A stretch of DNA of 64,000 nt from positions 105,490,501 through 105,554,500 of the forward strand of contig CM065815.1 in NCBI GenBank assembly GCA_033398695.1, written 5' to 3'. The translations under genes were made by a program, and so were the position numbers. The stretch's first letter is position 1. Each line of letters starts with the position of its first letter. Positions 33,294 to 44,808 of this stretch are shown here, one piece after another. This DNA is from Orobanche coerulescens (taxonomy: Eukaryota; Streptophyta; Magnoliopsida; Lamiales; Orobanchaceae). The notes under the pieces are model-generated. The model was not told the DNA's origin. It was given only the letters and a program-made list of their open reading frames with translations, and did not search any database.

Positions 33294-34640
33294 TGAGTTC
33301 GATTATACCTGGAGTATAAGCCGGGAGTACTTAACCGAGTAGCCGATGCATTAAGCCGGAAGGCCGAGCTTGCGGCCTTGACCAAGGCCGAAGGAAGCAT
33401 CAAGGACCGCATACGCGAGGCGAGGCAGGACCCTTTCGCAGAAAACATCATGCAACTTGCCAGGAGCGGCAAGACAAGACGGTTCTGGGAACGAGACGAG
33501 CTACTCTTTACCAAAGGCAATCGTTTGTACGTGCCCAAATGGGGGAACTTACGGAGGGACATCATGAAGGAATGCCACGACACACTATGGGCTGGACACC
33601 CAGGTATGCACCGTACAATGGCTTTAATTGACAATTCTTAATTTTGGCCCAGGATGCGTGAGGACGTTGAGGCATACGTCCGGACATGTCTTGTATGCCA
33701 ACAAGACAAGGTGGAGCAACAACAACCTGGTGGACTACTTTGACCCTTGCCCATACCAGAACACCCTTTTGAAAGCGTTTCAATGGACTTTATTTCGGCT
33801 TTGCCTAAATCGGATGGGTACGGGTCGATCATAGTTGTGGTGGACAGGTTCTCAAAATACGCAACCTTTATTCCAGCACCGGCGGATGTAACGGCTCTGG
33901 AGACGGCCAAGTTGTTCTTAAAGCATGTGGTAAAATATTGGGGCATTCCAAGGACAATCGTGAGTGACCGAGACCCACGTTTCACAGGAAAGTTTTGGTC
34001 GGGACTTTTCAAGCTATTGGGCTCGAACTTAGCATTCTCAACAAGTTTCCACCCACAGACGGACGGGCAGACAGAACGAGTTAACGCACTGCTTGAGTAC
34101 TACTTGTGGCACTATGTGAGTGCCAATCAGCGGGACTGGGCCAAACTCTTAGACACGGCCCAATTCTCATACAACTTGCAGAGGAGTGAATAAACGCGAC
34201 GCAGCCCATTCGAGCTCGCTACAGGGAGACAACCGGCGACAACGAACAACATTGCCACCGGATACACGGGACAGAGTCCCGCAGCATATACCTTTGCTAA
34301 GTCACTACAGGAGGAATCAGACTTGGCTCGATCATTTTTGGACAAGGCAGCCAAGAAGATGAAGAAATGGGCCGATCTCAAGCGACGAGCGGTCGAGTTC
34401 AACGAAGGCGACTTAGTTATGGTGAAACTTCTCCCGCAGCAATTTAAAGCATTTCTGGCTGTGCATAAGGGACTTATCCGAATATACGAGGGACCCTACA
34501 AGATCGAGCGGCGTGTTGGGACAGTTTCCTATCGAGTGGAACTACCGCCGAAGATAAAGATACACCCGGTCTTTCATGTTAGCCAACTGAAGCCTTACTA
34601 TCAGGACATGGAGGATCCGAGCCGAGCTCAGTCACATTGA
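33294..34640 (+). pseudogene. TE-D integrase region with stops
   Basis: Same frame as the upstream pol. HHCC zinc region (HDTLWAGHPGMHRT, then CLVCQQDK), DDE core (MDFISALPKSDG, IVSDRDPRF, HPQTDGQTERVN) and C-terminal SH3-like segment (VHKGLIRIYEGPYKIERRVG, IHPVFHVSQLKPYY). Stops: TAA 33639-33641, TGA 33741-33743, TAA 34191-34193 and TGA 34638-34640. Not functional. Confidence 0.88.
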
Positions 34641-34805
34641 GCACCTACTGCTGTGATTACTTCCTTCGACAAGGAAGTAGCCGATATCATTTCACATCGG
34701 GACGTTCGACGAAGGGGCGTGGCCCCATACACCGAGTACTTTGTGCATTGGAAGGGACTCCCAGACGCTGAAAATAGCTGGGAACATGAGGATCACCTAT
34801 GGTAA
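34641..34805 (+). pseudogene. TE-D chromodomain
   Basis: After the stop the frame reads EVADIISHRDVRRRG, then YFVHWKGLPDAENSWEHEDHLW, a canonical chromodomain with the aromatic residues (Y, W, W) in place. Chromodomains steer integration to marked chromatin. A stop follows at 34803-34805. Confidence 0.85.
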
Positions 34806-34864
34806 TTCCGGCAGAAGATTGAAGAATATCGGGACAACATCGTGCCGAGGACGATCACGACTTT

Positions 34865-34876
34865 GGTGAGGGAGAA
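34865..34876 (+). other. TE-D polypurine tract
   Basis: GGTGAGGGAGAA directly before the 3' LTR. Confidence 0.65.
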
Positions 34877-35569
34877 TGTCACGCCCCACCTTAAGGCAGC
34901 AGGCATCGCACAGCATCCGGCCGATGCCTGCCGGACGGGCGCGCAGCATGCTCGCGCGCGTACATGGACCCGGCCAAGCTCACAGAGGACTACCCCCCCT
35001 ATAATAGGCTTAGACGGAAAAAGCCTTGTGACAGCAGTAGACATTGAAAAGCCGAGGAATCCACTCTTCAGAAAGAAGACCCTAGAAGCTTCAAGATGGA
35101 GACCAATCAACTCCAGAAGGTCAAAGAGGGTTCCAGAAGGTCAGAAATCGGGTCGGATTGCTACGGGCCGAATCGGGCCTTGGCCGGGCCGGGCCGGGAC
35201 ACTTCGGGCCGGGTCGGGCCGGACGTTCCAGAGGGGTCTGGGGACTCCAAGAAGACTTCTTAGAATTGTTTAGAATTGTATAGATCATTCTAGATGATGG
35301 CATTCTTGTAAATACTTGGAATAGTAATGTTTTGTTGGTAATTTGTTAGCCTAGGAGGATTAGTATAAATACCCCCTTGGGGCTCATTTGTAACTCACCT
35401 TGAGAAATCTGATTTGCTACAGTGCAATAAGAGAAAACCTTCCCCACAGCATTTCTTACTTTCCTTCCTAGCAGTCTTGTTCATTACTAGGCTTACTACT
35501 TAGGCTTGAGACAACCTAAGAGTGCCGCACGGCAAGGACTTAGCGAGGCGCAAGTATAACCCCGTGACA
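34877..35569 (+). repeat. TE-D 3' LTR
   Basis: 693 bp, same length as the 5' LTR with about five substitutions (for example near 34957, 35100, 35115, 35131 and 35169). Confidence 0.95.
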
Positions 35570-36758
35570 GTGCGCTAGGTTGTCCGGGTAGCGTGCTCTA
35601 TCGGCCGGCCCTGGTCCAGAATCTTCGGCCGGGGTCTGATAGCGTGCGCAAGGCATCGGCAGCAGCGTGCGCAATCGGCCCGTCCAGGACCTATTGGACT
35701 AATTCGCCCGCCAGAAGCGTGCGCGCCGAGCCGGTAGCGTGCGCTAGCTCGCTGAGTTAGCACGCGCACTGCCCGTCAGAAGCGTGCGCTACTGGCTGTC
35801 CGCCGAAGTCCGCACTTACCGCCTAGATCGCCGTCCGATTAGCGTGCGTTACCTCCGGCATGGCGTGCGCTATTCTGCGGGTTAGCGCGCATGTCCCGGC
35901 CGTAGCGTATGCTAGGCCGGTCCTCGCCAATGTCCGACGCTGCCCAAGATCCGTGCAGTTCCTCCCCGCAACCCCCGCCCGGCTGTCGTGGGGTGACGAC
36001 TCGATTCCTAAAAATGCACGGAACGAACACGGCGAAACGCTCGCGGACAACAACATCGATCCGAAATGAAATTAATATACAACAAATCACCACCTATGGC
36101 CATAAACACAAAATCGATTGTCGAGAAAAATAATACCAACGCTCGGAAACCGAGAAATTTCTGGTCTAAGAAAAAGAAAAATTCGAATAAATCAGAATAA
36201 AAATCTCGGATATTACAGAGTCAGGGGTCGTGTCACCCATACAGAACGTTTTTGCTTAACCGTAATAGCTCGACACGCCCGCGTCAAATGACACGGCCGT
36301 GTCACTGCACCAGGGTCCGCTTTTTCGACCATAACTCCTTCGTCCGGACTCCGATTGACTCACCGTTTGAACCATTGGAAAGCTACTCAATTCTCTACAA
36401 TAATGTAAAATTTTATAATTTTTGGATTTTTGTAGAATTTATGGTGATCGATAGAATTCAGCCCTTGTGTAAATCACAATTCGGAAATATCTACTCTTAT
36501 TCTATTAACGCCCTTTTGGTAATACATTCATATCTTACGGCCATAACTCTCGAGTCACCACTTCTACATTTCGTCCAAAACAAACATACTCCGGAAATCA
36601 CAAAACTGGACAATTACCAACCATAAATATTCCAATTCCGATCGTCAAAACACACGGTTCCAAATAACCATAATTCAACATGGAAATTACGAATAAATTC
36701 TCAACTAAATACGTCCGAAACAACACACACATGAATACTAAAATACACGGATATTACA

Positions 36759-36776
36759 CCCTTACCCCCTAAAAAG
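36759..36776 (-). other. TE-B polypurine tract
   Basis: The minus strand reads CTTTTTAGGGGGTAAGGG directly before the LTR edge. Confidence 0.75.
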
Positions 36777-36793
36777 AAGTTTCATCCCGAAAC

Positions 36794-37078
36794 TTAAGAT
36801 ACAAAAAGTTCGGGGTATCGGGCATGCATACTATCCTCGGTCTCCCACGTGGCCTCCTCAATTCCATGCTTAGACCATTGGACCTTTACTAACGGAATCA
36901 CTTTCCGTCGCAATTGTTTCACTCGTCGCTCTAGTATGGTTACCGGTTGTTCTTCATACGTAACATCTTCATTAACTTCAATCTCTTGATAGTCAATAAC
37001 ATGGCTGGGATCGGGAACATACTTGCGTAGTTGCGAAACATGCAATACATCATGAACATGGCTAAGCGTTGGAGGCAA
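36794..37078 (-). pseudogene. TE-B integrase C-terminus with degenerate chromodomain-type tail
   Basis: Reads LSHVHDVLHVSQLRKYVPDP, then ILERRVKQLRRKVIPLVKVQW and EEATWETEDSMHARYPELF. This is the C-terminal module typical of Tekay/Del chromoviruses. It is joined to upstream integrase by a region (37079-37243) readable only with frame changes. Confidence 0.8.
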
Positions 37079-37243
37079 TGCTAGTCGATAAGCTACATCG
37101 CTTACCTTGTCCAGGATCTCGAAGGGGCCAATATAACGAGGACTAAGCTTCCCCTTCTTACCAAACCGAAGAACTCCACGAGTCGGCGATACTTTAACAA
37201 CACATGGTCTCCCGCCTGGAACTCTAACGGTCGACGACGAACG

Positions 37244-38491
37244 TTATGACTTTTGTCGACTCTGAGCAGTCAACAACCTTTGCCGAATAATTGCGACTTT
37301 TTCCCGTGTTTGAACCACCAAGTCCGGTTCTACTCCAAGTAATTCGTACGGATCGTCCCAACAGATTGGCGATCTACACCGTCTTCCGTATAATGCTTCA
37401 AACGGATCCATCCCAATCGAACTATGCCAACTGTTATTGTACGCAAATTCAATCAATGGTAAATGAGTCTCCCAATCTTCTTTCGAATCCAACGCACAAG
37501 CCCTCAACATGTCTTCCAGCGTTTGGATCGTCCTCTCCGACTGTTCGTCTGTCTGGGGATGATAAGCGGTGCTGAAATTCAATTTGGTACCGAGTGCTCG
37601 ATGTACTGCTTGCCAGAAATGCGACACAAAACGCCCATCGCGATCAGACACTATACTTTTCGGGGTACCATGGAGTCTCACAATTTCCGCAATAAATAAC
37701 CGAGCCAACCTATATGGTCCCCAAGTATCTCTAATGCCCAGAAAGTGTGCGGATTTGGTTAGCCGATCAATGATTACCCAAATCATATTCACTCCAGTTC
37801 GCGTCTTTGGCATTCCCACAATAAAATCCATCGCTAGATCTTCCCACTTCCATTCCGGAATTGGTAGCGGTTGCAATTTAACGGCAGGTCTCTGATGCTC
37901 CGCTTTAACCTGCTGACAAGTCAAGCATTTCAACACGAACTCCGTTACATCTTTCTTCATGTTTGGCCACCAAAATTTTTTCTTCAAGTCCTTATACATT
38001 TTACTCATGCCCGGATGAATCGGGTATGGAGTAAAATGTGCTTCATTCAAAATCACTTTTTTAAGATCATGCCGATTAGGTACACAAGTTCTACCTCGAA
38101 ATTGAAGAACTCTGTCTTCATCGATTAAGAATCCAGGAGCTTTTTCTCTAACACTGTCTTCCCGAAGCTGCACGATTGAGAGATCATCTAACTGTTTGGA
38201 CTTAATATCTTCCATCACGAAGGATGTAATCTCAAGGAAACGCAACTGTCCTTGAGTTCTGTGAGGCCAAACTTCAATTTCCAGATCAATCAACTCTCGT
38301 CTAAGCTTCGGTTGAATGGTAAGTAGTTCCAACTTCTGGAACACGACTGACTTGCGGCTAACGTTCGCTTTACCTGGATGGTAAAGAATGTCAAGATCAT
38401 AATCTTTAAGCAATTCCAACCATCGTCGCTGATGCATATTTAGCTCCTTCTGCGTAAATATATACTTCAAGCTCTTATGATCCGTATACAC
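37244..38491 (-). pseudogene. TE-B RNase H end and integrase
   Basis: 415 codons. RNase H end [22 protein letters not shown], then [12 protein letters not shown], where about five expected residues (VADAL type) are missing. HHCC region with [17 protein letters not shown] core ([41 protein letters not shown]). It ends at a frameshift near 37255. Confidence 0.88.
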
Positions 38492-38521
38492 TCGACAAGA
38501 AGAACCATATAAGTAATGCCT

Positions 38522-39766
38522 CTAAATTTTCAACGCAAACACCACAACGGCTAACTCAAGATCATGAGTAGGATAATTCATCTCGTATGGCTTTAATTGT
38601 CGAGACGCATAAGCCACTACTCTCTCATTTTGCATCAATACACATCCCAATCCTTGTTTAGAAGCATCACTATAAATAACGAAACCTTCCATTCCTTGTG
38701 GTAAGGCTAGGATCGGAGACGTAGTCAACCGATTTTTCAACTCATCAAAACTCTTCTGACACTCATCACTCCACTCAAATTTCTATGTCTTCTGCAATAA
38801 TAAGGTGAGCGGTCGAGCAATTTTCGAGAATCCTTCTACAAATCGACGATAATAGCCCGCTAATCCTAGAAAACTCCGAACTTCCTTAACATTCCGTGGA
38901 GGCTCCCAAGCTAAGACTGCTTCAACCTTTTGAGGGTCTACTCGAATACCATCGGCTGAGATGATGTGTCCCAGAAAAGAAACTTCTCTAAGCCAGAACT
39001 CGCACTTAGAAAATTTAGCATAAAGCTTATTAGCCCTCAAATTACTCAACGTGATCCTCAAGTGTTCGGCATGCTCCGTCTCACTTTTGGAATAGATTAA
39101 TATATCATCGATAAACACCACTACAAATTTATCGAGATATTCGATAAAAGTTTTGTTCATAAGCTGCATAAAGGCCGCCGGAGCATTTGTTAAACCGAAT
39201 GGCATAACTACGAATTCATAATGCCCATACCTCGTTCGAAATGCTGACCTGGGGATATCCGAATCTCGAATTCGCAGCTGGTAATATCCTGACCTCAAAT
39301 CAATCTTGGAGAAAACCGTAGCCCCTTGTAATTGATCAAATAGATCATCGATTCTTGGCAACGGATACTTGTTCTTAATAGTGAGTTTATTCAACTCACG
39401 ATAGTCAATACATAGCCGTAAAGACCCATCTTTCTTTCGTACAAACAATACCGATGCACCCCATGGAGACACACTAGGCCGAATATAACCTTTGTCCAAC
39501 AATTCACCCAATTGTTTCTTCAATTCTAACATTTCCGATAGGGCCATTCTGTACGGTGCCTTGGATATTGGCGCCGCATTGGGCTCTAGTTCGATGACGA
39601 ACTCTACTTCACGATGTGGTGGCAATCCCGGCAAATCATCCGGAAATACGTCTGGAAATTCATTCACAACTGGAACAGAGGATAATTGTACCTCGCTAAC
39701 TTCCGACTTCAACGCGTAAGACCAATAACTGGTACAACCTCGTCGCAATAATTTCATCGCCTTCAT
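38522..39766 (-). pseudogene. TE-B reverse transcriptase and RNase H
   Basis: The RT core lies in 38783-39766 ([38 protein letters not shown], catalytic [22 protein letters not shown]). RNase H follows in 38522-38740 ([24 protein letters not shown]). Stops at 38783 (TAG where relatives have glutamine) and 38522 (TAG where relatives have tryptophan) are single transitions. Confidence 0.88.
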
Positions 39767-39880
39767 GGCTCGAATAATCTTCCCAGAAGTACCAGGTTTC
39801 TGCCCTACAAAAACGTGTTCAGTACCATCCGGCGCGACTATCGAAATTATTTTCCGACGATAATCTACTATCGCTCCATG

Positions 39881-40141
39881 TCAATTTAACCAATCATCAC
39901 CGATAATTAAATCCTCTCCCTTCATATCGATCACAATCAAATTGGATGACCAATCTTTACTGCCAATGGTTACAGGACAATTGGCGATCTCTTGATCCCC
40001 AACTATCCTTTCCCCACTTGGCAACCCAACAATAAAAGGTTCACATGTGGAGAGACCGTCTAGGCCCAAACGATTCACACAAGACAATGATATAAAAGAA
40101 TGAGTAGCTCCAGAATCAAACAATACATCTACCGGGTGCAT
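39881..40141 (-). pseudogene. TE-B aspartic protease
   Basis: LFDSGATHSFIS carries the catalytic aspartate, followed by VGLPSGERIVGD and LIIGDDWLN. A frameshift near 40178 separates it from gag, and a TGA at 39881-39883 replaces the arginine found in TE-E (NRYGAIV). Confidence 0.85.
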
Positions 40142-40176
40142 CGAAATATAAACAATACCTGACGTAGTGGCAGTCC

Positions 40177-41343
40177 CTACGTCGTCCGCTTCATATCATA
40201 CAATCGGGGTGGGGCTGATCCAATGCTAGGTGCATCCTTATGCTCGGTTTTAGCTCTGCCACTGCCGCGTCCGACACTCGGAGTTGGCTGACCCGTAACT
40301 GTGCCAGCCGGGGTAGGAGACTGTTTAGAGAAGATTCTGCCCACTGACTCACAATATGATGCGCGATGACCCTGCTTCCCACACTTAAAACAATCAATGG
40401 GGCAAGAAGTGCAACGAGAACTGACATGGCCCAGATTTCCACAATTAAAACAAACTCTCGGCACTTGTCCACTAGGTTGAGGGGAACCAACAGAAGATTG
40501 CACAGAAGATTGAGGCCTATGCGATCCACTGCCTCGGAAACTAGAAAATTTTGGTTTCTTCGAGCTCGAAACTGCAGGAACCGGCACTGACACCATCTCA
40601 TAAGCAAGTGCTCTATCCTGATATTCTCTCAAAGTAGTACACCCAAGGCCCGCCATATACTTTCGGACCTCCGGTTTCATCCTTGCATCGAAATGAAGTA
40701 TTTTGTCTATCTCATCCTTAACCCGATCTTAGACATACACTAACTGCTTGTTGTATGTCTTGATTGCTTCAGAAATAGGAACATCTTCGGGTTGAGCTCT
40801 GAAGAACTCACTGACTCTTGCTAACTGTACCGGCGCTGGACAATATTGAGCTTCCATCAATTCTTTAAATTCTTCCCAAGTGACATCACGGTCCTTGGGC
40901 TTAACAGCTCGCCACCAGTCCGAAGCATCATCAACCGTCAGATATTGAGCAATCGGGACTCTCTTGGCTTCAGGACAACCAATACCGTCAAATATCTTCT
41001 CCAGATCAACTAACCAATGATCCCAGTTGTTCGCATCACCGGAACCATCGAATCTGGGAGGGTTCATCTTCATAACTTCTTGAAGCCATCGATCCTCAAC
41101 CGTCCTGCCAGTATTAATATTCTGCACCACTTGTGCCAGTTGGTGCACTTGTGTTACAACTTGTTGAAGAACGTTAGGCACTTCGGCCTCCGAGCCTCCA
41201 TCTGAACCTCCCGAAGGGATCGGGTCTGACCTAGTTGCAGAACGAGATGCCGATTCTGAAACGGACCTCTCGGACTCGAACAATACTACTCTACCACGGC
41301 CTCGACCACGACCGCGTTGACGGATAGCTCTACCTCTCGGCAT
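40177..41343 (-). pseudogene. TE-B gag with two CCHC zinc knuckles
   Basis: Starts MPRGRAIRQRGRGRGRGR. Retrotransposon gag core (PPRFDGSGDANNWDHWL, DDASDWWRAVKPKDRD, EFFRAQPEDVPISEAI), then a serine/proline linker and two knuckles, CFNCGNLGHVSSRC and CFKCGKQGHRASYC. One in-frame TAA at 40729-40731 splits it. Gag packages the genomic RNA. Confidence 0.88.
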
Positions 41344-41557
41344 ACTGAAGAATAAGAATGATTCAACAAGGAAACGATTACAATAATAGATTGCACAATA
41401 TTAAGGTAATTATTTCCGAAGGAAAGAAACAACCAACATCCGAAGAGTCTTCCAGCACAGGCAACACGAGGTGGTAGCATACCAATGATATCGTAGACAA
41501 CAACTGACTCAATTTAATAGACCCAAAACACCGACAGCCTAGGTACCCATAAACCTA

Positions 41558-41570
41558 GGCTCTGATACCA
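41558..41570 (-). other. TE-B primer-binding site (initiator Met tRNA)
   Basis: The minus strand reads TGGTATCAGAGCC five bases inside the 5' LTR. Confidence 0.88.
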
Positions 41571-41575
41571 TATTC

Positions 41576-43511
41576 TGTAACACCCCCATGATTTACGGAG
41601 ATATTACAGCGCCGTAGATCCTTTTTGGAGAACCTACCAGGCTTAGTCCCAAATAAAACACATTAAATACGACAAACATAAACGTTCATACATTCAAAAC
41701 CAACTTCAATTTCAACATGACATACATCACAATACCAAACAACATATCATCCCGAGGAATCATAACCAATATGACCGTTCACCACGGGAATACAACAACA
41801 TCATTAACCATTAATAATGACATGACATACAACACTGGACAGTACCCGCGCGAGTACAAAACCAAAACACGACTTTGACCATGACCATTCGACCACCAAC
41901 TCAAAATGATGTACGATACCAATGCTGCCCACCAAGCTCGTGTCCGTCCTGTGCTAGTCCTCCCACTGGACCTATACCTGAATACACAAAAGTATATCTA
42001 CCCCAGAAGGGGTCAGCAAGAAGCCGGTGCAAGTACAATGATTCTAGAATATGTACAACAAGTGAATAATCAACAAAAACCACAGAAATCATAGTGCCAT
42101 CACAGATATTCCGGAATACCACATCACAGTTATCATCACAAAACAACCTCCCGAGCTATACTGGCCCTGTACCTCTCAAGCAAGATACACACCCCAGAGA
42201 CACCTCGTCAGGCCCTCCCTGGCGTATAGCCCAACTGAGTGATCCGTAGGGATACGCAGCCTACCGGACCCCAGGGGACCCTCACTGGTTTTACTCGGCT
42301 CACACACACTCGATCAACAATTGGCACAAATTCCATTTTTACATATTCACACGAAGTACAGTAAACACAATCAAAGTACTTGCCTCAATTTGAACGACAC
42401 GAGAAACGGCGAACAGATGAATGTACGGTCCGAATTTCCTTCAACGATTCGATCCTAACACATCGGAATACCGAATCAGAACACAACACCACGGAAATGG
42501 AAGAATTCACCCTAAGTCCTACCCTTAGAGACATTTAATCGAACACTACGGAGGCGACAAAGGTCGAACCCAAGAACGGATTAAAAACTCGGAATTTAAT
42601 CCATAAACTTTGAGGGAAAACAAAGGAACATGATTACAATATCATAATCTAACATAATCCAAATCCAAAACGAACTTGAATCAAGAATTCCCAACAAACC
42701 ACAAAATTCTTTCAAATAACTTGAAGAACTTCAACCACATACCTTAATTCAACCAAGAGATGGATAATTCTTCAATAATGAATTTGATATCTTGATTCTA
42801 TAGTGTTTGGAACATGTTTATGGCTTGATTTTGGAGTTTAAGATGGAGGATTCTAGGTGGAGGATGAAGGGAAGATGCTAGAATGCCCAAAAAATCGACC
42901 AAAGGATATATATAGCTCCCGAAATGGGTTTTTCAAGATTTCGCACTTCGGTCGTGTCAAATGACACGGTTGAGTCAGGAGTCGTGTCACCCATCCGTAA
43001 CGTTTTGCTTAACCGTAATAGCTCGACACGCCCGCGTCAAATGACACGGCCGTGTCACCGCACTGTGATCCGCTTTTTCGACCATAACTCCTTCGTCCGG
43101 ACTCCGATTGACTCACCGTTTGAACCATTGGAAAGCTAACTCAATTCTCTACAATATTGTAAAATTTTATAATTTTTGGATTTTGTAGAATTTATGGTGG
43201 TCGATCGAATTCAGCCCTTGTGTAAATCACAATTTGGAAATATCTACTCTTATTCTATTAACACCCTTTTGGTAATACATTCATATCTTACGGCCATAAC
43301 TCTCGAGTCACCACTTCTACATTCCGTCCAAAACAAACATACTCCGGAAATCACAAAACTTGACAATTACCAACCATAAACATTCCAATTCCGATCGTCA
43401 AAACACACGGTTTCAAATAACCATAATTCAACATGGAAATTACGAATAAATTCTCAACTAAATACGTCCGAAACAACACACACACGAATACTAAAATACA
43501 CGGATATTACA
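41576..43511 (-). repeat. TE-B 5' LTR (1,936 bp)
   Basis: From TGTAACACCCCC to GGATATTACA. TATA at 42904-42914, GACACGGCCGTGTC-type motifs at 42951-43070, donor-like motif at 42372-42387, hairpin CCCC/GGGG at 42001-42012 and acceptor-like CAG at 41978-41980. Confidence 0.92.
42951..43070. repeat. TGACACGGCCGTGTCA-type palindromes in the TE-B 5' LTR
   Basis: One full 16-base palindrome (about 43045-43060) and several half or variant copies (GTGTCAAATGACAC, CGTGTCACCC) lie immediately upstream of the TATA box on the minus strand. Confidence 0.75.
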
Positions 43512-43516
43512 CCAAC

Positions 43517-43868
43517 ATCATCGGAAACATGGTGATCTTAAATATTAGCGATCTGGATTGGTGTAAATTATGTATAGGGCGATGAGAGATTTCTGCTAGC
43601 CCATCTCTTTCGGGAGAGAGATTTCTGCTAGCCCCCCGATAAGTACGAGTGAAGGAAATGCATGTCCATGCTCAAATGAAGGGTCATTTGATTCAATCAA
43701 TCCACTTAAGATCGAGAAAGTATTTGAATATAAATAAGTATGACAGTTTCCATGACTTAGTTCAAATATAATATCTCGCGACAAAGGGATTTGACACGTT
43801 AAATAATTTAATTGACTATAAACTTATATTATTTAGGTAGTCATAATGTCTTGCTAGAAACAACTTAT
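43517..43868. mobile_element. Right continuation of the copia-like LTR interrupted by TE-B
   Basis: No ORF. It continues the sequence ending at 20481 and runs into plastid-derived DNA. Two copies of a GATTTCTGCTAGCCC phrase (about 43588 and 43619) form a short direct repeat. Family not proven. Confidence 0.3.
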
Positions 43869-44808
43869 GATATTTTACCTGCAAATGCAATATAGGCATT
43901 TGGTTCAGCAATAATGATATCTGCCAATATGCCAAAACTAGTTGTTGCCCCGCCAGTAGTAGGCGATGTAGGGATTGATATATACAGTAATTTTTTATTT
44001 GATTGATAATGATATAAGGCAGTCGAAATTTTAGCCATTTGGATCAACTCAAACTTCTTTCTTGCTACGCCCCCCAAAAGCTCACACTATAATAAGAGGT
44101 AGAAATTTATTGATTGCGTACTCAATCAAACGGGTTATTCTCTCTCCTACTATGGATCGCATACTACCCCCATAAACCAAAAATCCATATTTCCAATTAC
44201 TAGGGAATAGAATTTATTTGACCTATGCCTGTTTGAACAACCTCAGTTAATCTCATCTCTATTTGATAAGAATCAATACGATCTTTATAAGAAAATTCGT
44301 CCAAATAGGGTTCTTCCTCTGAATCAATACGATCTTTATAAAGATCTTCCTCCAAATAGGGTTCCTCCTTTAAATAAGGCTCCTCCTTCAAACAAGGAGC
44401 CTCCTTAGAATAACTCTTCTTCTCTGAATCCCATTCAATAGTATCCTTCTCGGAATTAGAAGTCTCTTCCGAATTCCATTCAATGGGATTATCTTTAGAA
44501 TTATGATCCTCCTCAGAATCCCATCCAGTAGGGTCTTCCTCCAAATCTCATTCAATAGGATCCTCCTCAGAATCCCATTCAATAGGATCTTCCTCATAAT
44601 TAGGATCTTCCTCCAAATCCCATTCAATGGGATCCAGAGAGGTCATGTCTTCATACATAGGATCCCAAGTATTGGGGTCGAGCAAAACTTTGATTCTTTC
44701 TAAACTACTCATTTTTAAATGATATCCACAGTGTTCACAAATATTCATTCTTGATAAGAAATGGCTCTTATAATTTAATTTCTCACAGTTTTCGCACATA
44801 ACCCACAA
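43869..44808 (-). pseudogene. accD: accD pseudogene (plastid acetyl-CoA carboxylase carboxyltransferase beta)
   Basis: In plastids this subunit transfers carboxyl groups to acetyl-CoA for fatty acid synthesis. The N-terminus [17 protein letters not shown] and the zinc-type pairs (CENC, CEHC) are intact. After SLDPIEWD an acidic stretch of repeated [11 protein letters not shown] and KEEPYLEED units extends to YKDRIDSYQ, far longer than in ordinary accD. The catalytic half survives in pieces ([18 protein letters not shown], then [17 protein letters not shown] and [30 protein letters not shown]). The C-terminal part is missing. Stops include a TGA near 44548, and a frame break lies near 44200. 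Confidence 0.85.

Larger units (their letters stand above)
29595..35569 (+). mobile_element. TE-D: chromodomain-bearing Ty3 retrotransposon (chromovirus)
   Basis: Plus-strand element with 693-bp LTRs (29595-30287, 34877-35569), a primer site at 30290-30302 and gag-pol ending in a chromodomain. The ends are TGTCAC and GTGACA. The flanks share GTGC (29591-29594 and 35570-35573); a 5-bp TSD is not perfect. Galadriel-like by general layout, but the lineage is not certain. I count about five differences between the LTRs, so it is young, yet the coding region has several stops. Confidence 0.92.
21881..36217 (-). mobile_element. TE-C: non-autonomous LTR retrotransposon, TSD GAGTC, hosts TE-D
   Basis: LTRs at 21881-25110 and 27101-36217 (the latter split by TE-D) bound a 1,990-bp internal region. 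GAGTC flanks both sides (21876-21880 and 36218-36222). There is no intact ORF. Minus orientation follows from the primer site and polypurine tract. LTR ends match TE-A and TE-B; inside, only a ruined gag zinc knuckle is seen. Confidence 0.92.
27101..36217 (-). repeat. TE-C 5' LTR, split by TE-D
   Basis: LTR parts are 27101-29594 and 35570-36217. It is clearly the same LTR as 21881-25110, with small indels and a roughly 40-bp deletion near 28147. The donor-like motif is at 28989-29003 and TATA at 29565-29575. Confidence 0.9.
20482..36758 (-). repeat. TE-B 3' LTR, split by TE-C
   Basis: The two LTR parts are 20482-21880 and 36223-36758, joined by removing TE-C and one GAGTC copy; together they match the 1,936-bp 5' LTR. 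TATA lies near 21805-21817. The GACACGGCCGTGTC-type motifs straddle the insertion point. The donor-like motif is at 21271-21286 and the acceptor-like CAG at 20880-20882. Confidence 0.9.
20482..43511 (-). mobile_element. TE-B: Tekay/Del-type chromovirus with nested insertions, TSD CCAAC
   Basis: Complete minus-strand Ty3 element. The 3' LTR (20482-36758) is split by TE-C, gag-pol lies at 36794-41343, the primer site at 41558-41570 and the 5' LTR at 41576-43511. CCAAC flanks both ends (20477-20481, 43512-43516). Net length without nested elements is about 8.7 kb. The tandem CCHC gag, the order protease-RT-RNase H-integrase and a C-terminal module ending EEATWETEDSMHARYPELF indicate the Tekay/Del lineage. 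The coding region is broken by stops and frameshifts. Confidence 0.92.

Noticed and set aside
44200..44703. Overlapping ORFs on both strands of the accD repeat
   Set aside because: They are other-frame shadows of the acidic accD repeat.
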